Of a DNA stretch of 64,000 nucleotides, positions 59,673-64,000 are shown one piece after another. The position numbers and the translations under genes were made by a program. The notes under the pieces are model-generated. The model searched no databases and was not told where the DNA came from. It saw nothing but the letters and a program-made list of their open reading frames with translations. The stretch is from Sphaerisporangium fuscum (lineage in GTDB: Bacteria; Actinomycetota; Actinomycetes; Streptosporangiales; Streptosporangiaceae), in contig NZ_JAHDTF010000021.1 in assembly GCF_018531465.1 (NCBI RefSeq), positions 124,001 to 188,000 on the forward strand, given 5' to 3'. Each line of letters starts with the position of its first letter. Position 1 is the stretch's first letter.

Positions 59673-60698
59673 ATGACCATCAAAACGTACCTGCCTGCCC
59701 TGGACTGCGAATTCCGGCCGGTGGGTGCCGTATACGGACACGGCGACGGCGTTCTCGGCGTGGTCGAATTCGCCGATCGGCCGGGCGGCCCGACGTTGCG
59801 GGACGGCCATCCGGCCCTGGCCGTCCCGATGTCCGGCGCGGCGGGGCCGGGGTTCACGGAAGTGTGGCGCACCGCCGCGCCCGTCGCGATCGGGGCGTAC
59901 AAGGGACTCACGTACGCACACGACGGGGAGCACCTGTTCTGCTGCGGGGCGACCGGCGAGGACGAGGACTACCTGACGTCGACCGAGGCGGCCTACCTGG
60001 CGGCACTCGAACTGATCGACCGCCTCGATTACCGGAACGTCGTCCGGGTGTGGAACATGGTCCACAGGATCAACGAGGCGGACGGCCAGGGGCACGATCT
60101 GTACATGCGATTCTGCGCCGGCCGGGCCCAGGCCTTCGAACGACGTCAGGTCTCGGCGAAACTCATGCCCGCGGCGACCTGCGTCGGCAGCCACGGCGGC
60201 GGGGTGGCGTTCTATTTTCTGGCGTGCCGTTCCGGTGGCGTCGTCAATATCGAGAACCCCAGGCAGACGCCTGCCTACGAATATCCCTCCCGATACGGAA
60301 TCAAGCCGCCCAGCTTCGCCCGTGCGACCTGTCTTTCGTCAGACGGGTCCGGCTCCCTTTTCATTTCGGGCACGGCCAGCATCATCGGTTCGGAAACCGT
60401 TCACCAGGACGACGTCGAACGGCAGTGCGTCACGACCCTGGACAATATCGCCGCTCTGGTGAGCCGGGAGAACCTGGCGAATCACGGCATCGACGCCGCC
60501 CCCACGCTGAAGGACCTCGACAACGTGAAGGTGTACGTCAAGCACGCGGCCGACATCCCCGTCGTACGGCGGATCTGCTCCACCGCCCTCGCCTCCGAGG
60601 CGGCGGTGGCCTACCTGAACGTGGACATCTGCCGCGACGACCTCCTGGTCGAGATCGAGGGCATCATCCCCCCGTCCCACCTCACCACCACGCCCTGA
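59673..60698 (+). CDS. chorismatase of the FkbO/Hyg5 family
   Basis: The protein is about 341 residues. It has the family blocks RVWNMVHRINEAD, RFCAGRAQAFERR, NIENPRQTPAYEYPSRYG, FISGTASIIGSETVH and DICRDDLLVEIEG near the C-terminus, with a catalytic-type Glu (about 327) seven residues after Cys320. Chorismatases convert chorismate to 3-hydroxybenzoate (Hyg5) or dihydroxycyclohexadiene carboxylate (FkbO). From memory the Cys matches Hyg5-type enzymes. Start ATG 59673 is a choice; an in-frame ATG at 59601 exists. The DNA is a little less GC-rich than its neighbours, with codons such as AAT, ATT and TAT. Solitary except for the divergent methyltransferase. Confidence 0.85.
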   Translation: MTIKTYLPALDCEFRPVGAVYGHGDGVLGVVEFADRPGGPTLRDGHPALAVPMSGAAGPGFTEVWRTAAPVAIGAYKGLTYAHDGEHLFCCGATGEDEDYLTSTEAAYLAALELIDRLDYRNVVRVWNMVHRINEADGQGHDLYMRFCAGRAQAFERRQVSAKLMPAATCVGSHGGGVAFYFLACRSGGVVNIENPRQTPAYEYPSRYGIKPPSFARATCLSSDGSGSLFISGTASIIGSETVHQDDVERQCVTTLDNIAALVSRENLANHGIDAAPTLKDLDNVKVYVKHAADIPVVRRICSTALASEAAVAYLNVDICRDDLLVEIEGIIPPSHLTTTP

Positions 60699-60764
60699 GG
60701 CCACAGGAACGACGCGGAAACCCCCTCTACAGCGCCTCAAGGACGCGCCCGAGGGCCTCCGACG

Positions 60765-61478
60765 TCAAGCAAGGCGCCAGCAGGCCCAGACGGTCTTGCC
60801 GGGAGTGCCGTGCAACGGGATGACGCCGCATTCGTCGGCGAGCGCTTCGATGATGGCCAGGCCACGACCATGGACGGCGTCAATGCCGAGATCGAGCCGC
60901 CGAGGTTGCGCAGGGCCGTGGTCGGTGACCTGGACCCGCAGGTCCTCGGCCGCCGACAGGTCGAGCCTGACCGGCGGCCTGCCGTACGAGATCGCGTTGG
61001 CCAGCAACTCCCCGACCACCAGGACCACATCGTCGGCGAGGGGCCGCAGCGACCAGGAGACGAGGACGTCGCTCACCATGCCGCGGGTCTTGCCGATCAC
61101 CGACAGGTCCGGCGGCAGATCCCAGCAGGCGGTCCGCAGGCCGGCCGGCACTTCGGTCATGGCGACTCCTGAAGGTGAGGGGGTTCCCGAAAACGGGCTG
61201 TGCGCGGAGCCGACGCCTTCGGCCTCGCGCATGAGATGGCGCAACTCGGCTGGCGTGCGAGCCTCGACGAGTAGAGGTTCAGGGGTCACGCGGAGAGCTA
61301 CCGCGTAGAAACGGCGCGCGCCCACGCCGTACCAGATGACCCAGCCGGGCTCGATCTGGTTCAACTGCTGGGCGGCGGCCTGCTCAGCGGGATCCCATAC
61401 GCGCGGAGCGACGTACGTTGTGGGCTCGCCACGCCGATGTCGTCCCCGCCGCGGCACTCTCGCCTCAGGATCGGTCAT
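60765..61478 (-). CDS. fusion of a small N-terminal domain with a HATPase-like regulatory domain
   Basis: The 237-residue protein has an N-terminal region (residues 1-100) containing WVIWYGVGARRFYAVALR, a module often encoded alone near GntR/HATPase pairs in Streptosporangiales, as far as I recall. A C-terminal HATPase_c_2-like domain (VGELLANAISYGRPP, VTDHGPAQPRR, GRGLAIIEALADECG) resembles anti-sigma/SpoIIAB-type ATPases without a kinase phospho-His. It overlaps the upstream gene by 14 bases. Confidence 0.7.
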   Translation of the reverse strand: MTDPEARVPRRGRHRRGEPTTYVAPRVWDPAEQAAAQQLNQIEPGWVIWYGVGARRFYAVALRVTPEPLLVEARTPAELRHLMREAEGVGSAHSPFSGTPSPSGVAMTEVPAGLRTACWDLPPDLSVIGKTRGMVSDVLVSWSLRPLADDVVLVVGELLANAISYGRPPVRLDLSAAEDLRVQVTDHGPAQPRRLDLGIDAVHGRGLAIIEALADECGVIPLHGTPGKTVWACWRLA

Positions 61479-61887
61479 GCGGGGCCCTCCTCAGCGGGAG
61501 AAGGACCCAGGCGACATGTCCCTGCCCTGCGATCTTCCTGGCGCCGAACTCGACGACCGCCCGGGACACGACGGCCCATGAGCCATCCGCCCTCCCGCCG
61601 CCGACCGGAACATCGGGATCACATGCCTCGATCACCACGCTCGTCTCGGAGGCGATGACGCGAAGGTGCACCCTCTCCGACAAGGGCGTGTGCCGCACGG
61701 CTGCCGTCATCAGTTCTCTCGTGACCCTCAGGGCAAGGTCGACCTGATCGAACTGCAGGCTGCGGAGGATCGCGCCCATCCACGTACATGCGGCCTCGAC
61801 AGCCGCCGGTTCCCCCGGAAACGCCTGCTGGAAGGGCTCGCCCATCACGGTCACCATCAGCTTCCTAGGCAGATTGAGTAGCTGCAT
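61465..61887 (-). CDS. ATP-binding HATPase-like protein
   Basis: The protein is about 140 residues. DLALRVTRELMTAAVRHTPL resembles the N box of anti-sigma-factor/SpoIIAB-like HATPase domains, followed by VVIEACDPDVP and GAVVSRAVVEFGARK-type elements (as WAVVSRAVVEFG). The G boxes look weak, so activity is uncertain. ATG 61887 is the longest start; 61857 and 61845 are alternatives. It overlaps the next gene by 14 bases and is divergent from a HutC regulator. Confidence 0.65.
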   Translation of the reverse strand: MQLLNLPRKLMVTVMGEPFQQAFPGEPAAVEAACTWMGAILRSLQFDQVDLALRVTRELMTAAVRHTPLSERVHLRVIASETSVVIEACDPDVPVGGGRADGSWAVVSRAVVEFGARKIAGQGHVAWVLLPLRRAPHDRS

Positions 61888-61890
61888 GCA

Positions 61891-61904
61891 CAGCTTGCAA
61901 GCTG
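61891..61904. promoter_or_regulatory. perfect 14-bp palindrome between the HATPase pair and the HutC gene
   Basis: CAGCTTGCAAGCTG is its own reverse complement and sits 3 bases upstream of ATG 61887 and 26 bases upstream of GTG 61931. It is the likely operator of the GntR regulator; part of the motif recurs at 61880-61890 (GCTGCATGCA). Confidence 0.7.
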
Positions 61905-61930
61905 CATAGGCAACCCGTCAAGCTATTCGG

Positions 61931-62710
61931 GTGGATCACGAAACCGATCGACCCGTGTACGTGCGGATCGCGGATGAGCTGCGGGCTCGCATCCTGTCCG
62001 GAGAGCTGACGGAAGGGGACCGGCTTCCGTCGTCGCCCGAGATCGCCAAGACGTACGGCGTGGCGCGCAACACGGCGTCGGACGCCTTGGGCCTGCTGGT
62101 CACCGAAGGTCTGGCGGTGGCACGTCCGGGATCGGGAACGTACGTGCGCACGCGACCACGGCGTCGTCGGCTGGTACGTAACTGGCACCGGAACGCGGTC
62201 GGCGGCAGTCCGTTCGCCCAGTCGATGACCGACTACGCGCAGAGCGGCACGTGGGACTACGAGAGCCGCACCGCTCACGCCTCAACTGACGTACGAGAGC
62301 GACTGGCGCTGCCGGCATCTGAGGGCGACGAGCCGGATGTGATGTTCACCAGATATGTCTTCCGCGGCGACGGAGAGCCCGTCCAGCTCAGCAGCAGCTG
62401 GGAACCGCTGGCGTTGACACGTGGCACACCTGTCGTGTTGCCGGAAGACGGTCCTCACGCGGGACGTGGAGTGGTCGAACGAATGCGGCAGATCGGTGTG
62501 GAGATCACACATGCCGCCGAGGTCGTCTCGGCTCGTCAGGCACTCGCCGAAGAGGCCACCGCGCTCGACATCTCCCCCGGAGCGATCGTGCTCACGATCG
62601 AGCGCACCTACTATGCCGACGCCCGCCCGGTGGAGACCGCCGACATCGTGATCCCTGTCGACAGGCACCAGGTGGTGTACGGCACCTCCATATGGGACAA
62701 GACGGATTGA
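61931..62710 (+). CDS. GntR-family regulator, HutC subfamily
   Basis: The 259-residue protein has an N-terminal winged helix (VYVRIADELRARILSGELT, GDRLPSSPEIAKTYG, ARNTASDALGLLVTEGLA, ending VARPGSGTYVRTRP). A UTRA-type effector domain follows, with DVMFTRYVFRGDGEPVQLSS, EVVSARQALAEEATAL and VLTIERTYYADARPVETADI (as ERTYYADARPVETADI). GTG 61931. It is divergent from the HATPase pair with a perfect palindrome between, so it probably controls them. Ligand unknown. Confidence 0.87.
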   Translation: MDHETDRPVYVRIADELRARILSGELTEGDRLPSSPEIAKTYGVARNTASDALGLLVTEGLAVARPGSGTYVRTRPRRRRLVRNWHRNAVGGSPFAQSMTDYAQSGTWDYESRTAHASTDVRERLALPASEGDEPDVMFTRYVFRGDGEPVQLSSSWEPLALTRGTPVVLPEDGPHAGRGVVERMRQIGVEITHAAEVVSARQALAEEATALDISPGAIVLTIERTYYADARPVETADIVIPVDRHQVVYGTSIWDKTD

Positions 62711-62771
62711 CCCTCGAATGATCGACCGCGCCAGGAGACCACGCCAGGCTGCGGCGCGGTGAGGTCCGGGG

Positions 62772-62848
62772 GAGGCGAGGGTCGCCTCAAATAAGGCGTG
62801 CCGAAGGCACCTTTTCCCGGCGCGTGGCGCCAAGCGTCACGCGCCGGG
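62772..62848. terminator. three consecutive hairpins between convergent genes
   Basis: GAGGCG/CGCCTC pair at 62772-62788 (loop AGGGT). AAGG-(CG)-TGCC/GGCA-CCTT pair at 62793-62813 and run into TTTT. CCCGGCGCGTG/CACGCGCCGGG pair at 62816-62848. They separate the HutC gene and the thiolase and together should terminate both strands. Confidence 0.75.
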
Positions 62849-62865
62849 GCCGTCTCAGAAGAGCG

Positions 62866-64000
62866 TCAGGCCGACGGGACGGTGATGATCAGGGCGTCGC
62901 CCTGGCCGCCGCCGCCGCACAGGCCCGCCGCGCCCGTGCCGCCGCCGCGGCGGCGGAGTTCGTGGGCGAGGGTCAGGACGATGCGGGCGCCCGAAGCGCC
63001 GATGGGGTGCCCGAGGGCGATGCCGCCGCCGTTGACGTTGACCTTGTCCTCCGGCACGCCGAGCTCCTTGGACGACTGGAGCACGACGGCGGCGAAGGCC
63101 TCGTTGATCTCGATCAGGTCGAGGTCGTCGACGGTGAGGCCCTGCTTGCCGAGGGCGTGGCGGATGGCGTTGGCCGGCTGCGACTGCAGGGAGTTGTCCG
63201 GGCCCGCGACGTTGCCGTGGGCGCCGATCTCGGCGAGCCAGCTCAGCCCGAGCTCCTCGGCCTTGGCCTTGGACATCACCACGACCGCGCAGGCCCCGTC
63301 GGAGATCTGGGACGACGACCCGGCCGTGATCGTGCCGTCCGAGGCGAACGCGGGCCGCAGCCTGGCGAGCACCTCGGCAGTGGTGTCGGGGCGGACACCC
63401 TCGTCGGCCGAGACCACGATCGGGTCGCCCTTGCGCTGCGGCAGGGTGACCGGGACGATCTCGTCGTCGAACCGGCCGTCCTTGGCCGCCGCCGCGGCGA
63501 GCTGGTGCGAGCGGGCGGCGAAGGCGTCCTGCTCCTCGCGGCCGAGGCCGAGCCGGGTGTTGTGCCGCTCGGTCGACTCGCCCATCGCGACCTGGTCGAA
63601 CGCGTCGGTGAGGCCGTCGAAGGCCATCGCGTCGACGATCTCGGCGCCGCCGTACTTCACGCCCTTGCGCAGCCCGGGCAGCAGGTGCGGGGCGTTGGTC
63701 ATGGACTCCATGCCGCCCGCGACCACGATGTCGAACTCGCCGGCGCGGATCAGCTGGTCGGCCAGGGCGATGGCGTCGAGGCCGGACAGGCAGACCTTGT
63801 TGATCGTCAACGACGGCACGGTCATGGGGATGCCGGCCTTCACGGCGGCCTGCCGCGAGGGGATCTGGCCGGCGCCTGCCTGCAGGACCTGGCCCATGAT
63901 GACGTACTGCACCTGCTCGGGCGCGACTCCCGAGCGTTCCAGGGCCGCCTTGATGGCGATCCCGCCCAGTTCGACGGCGGACAGGCCGGAAAGGGAGCCG
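62866..64000 (-). CDS. acetyl-CoA acetyltransferase (thiolase), 5' end cut by the window
   Basis: The last 378 residues of a thiolase are visible; the start lies beyond 64000. The nucleophile Cys is in [14 protein letters not shown], the His in [14 protein letters not shown], and the second Cys in [29 protein letters not shown] and [12 protein letters not shown] are usual for biosynthetic/degradative acetyl-CoA acetyltransferases. The frame opens from the window edge with [18 protein letters not shown]. Confidence 0.93.
   Translation of the reverse strand, partial: GSLSGLSAVELGGIAIKAALERSGVAPEQVQYVIMGQVLQAGAGQIPSRQAAVKAGIPMTVPSLTINKVCLSGLDAIALADQLIRAGEFDIVVAGGMESMTNAPHLLPGLRKGVKYGGAEIVDAMAFDGLTDAFDQVAMGESTERHNTRLGLGREEQDAFAARSHQLAAAAAKDGRFDDEIVPVTLPQRKGDPIVVSADEGVRPDTTAEVLARLRPAFASDGTITAGSSSQISDGACAVVVMSKAKAEELGLSWLAEIGAHGNVAGPDNSLQSQPANAIRHALGKQGLTVDDLDLIEINEAFAAVVLQSSKELGVPEDKVNVNGGGIALGHPIGASGARIVLTLAHELRRRGGGTGAAGLCGGGGQGDALIITVPSA

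Overview
The window is about 70% GC or higher and codes densely on both strands, with GTG starts and 1-4 base start/stop overlaps throughout. Mycothiol-type and actinobacterial families (Rv2466c-like protein, mec-cysO-cysM, DUF3039, DUF3618, DUF2017-clpS, FadR/HutC regulators) point to a filamentous actinobacterium. The abundance of HATPase/HutC regulatory pairs and the many apparently leaderless genes suggest Streptosporangiales (Nonomuraea/Microbispora-like). The taxon is inference; no rRNA is present.

Layout. 1-4,900: end of a membrane transporter, a CsbD-like stress protein, a 55-bp minisatellite, a small alpha/beta hydrolase whose 3' end is tandemly duplicated, a flavin monooxygenase/TetR pair sharing a perfect operator, and a membrane protein. 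4,865-9,978: FadR regulator and a gamma-glutamyl-amine catabolic operon (GlnA-like ligase, aldehyde dehydrogenase, SDR, PuuD-like hydrolase). 9,990-13,180: tandem glycine riboswitch, gcvT, gcvH, sdaA (glycine to serine to pyruvate). 13,384-18,400: Rv2466c-like nitroreductase, GT-C glycosyltransferase, PLP aldolase-like enzyme, DUF3618 protein, bcp, and a tRNA with anticodon UAG but a short variable loop. 18,755-24,095: two-component system plus MacB/FtsX-type ABC exporter. 24,105-25,450: glutamine-deamidase toxin with a 12-residue repeat and an Imm35-like partner. 25,558-31,161: molybdopterin oxidoreductase, the rdgB-rph-MBL-murI block, thioesterase.

31,436-38,275: DUF3352 protein, cysM-cysO-(38-codon small ORF)-mec-DUF2017-clpS, divergent pncB-pncA, and a secreted SapA-like protein. 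38,400-47,889: helicase with a coupled 30-codon small ORF, anchored protein, M43 protease, DUF3039, MFS exporter with divergent TetR, AlgH, an LPxTG protein, malic enzyme. 48,100-54,309: hairpin/18-bp repeat region, CnoX-like thioredoxin-TPR, secreted subtilisin, MarR, membrane proteins. 54,391-58,026: second two-component system, DUF2306 protein, medium-chain oxidoreductase. 58,170-64,000: VOC protein, methyltransferase divergent from a solitary chorismatase, two HATPase proteins divergent from a HutC regulator, and a thiolase cut by the window edge.

The most notable items are the class-I tRNA with a leucine anticodon, the leaderless small ORF between mec and cysO together with a CysO that has two residues after its Gly-Gly, the repeat-bearing deamidase toxin/immunity pair, the orphan chorismatase, and five or more tandem arrays with different periods. 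I see no CRISPR array, insertion sequence or prophage.
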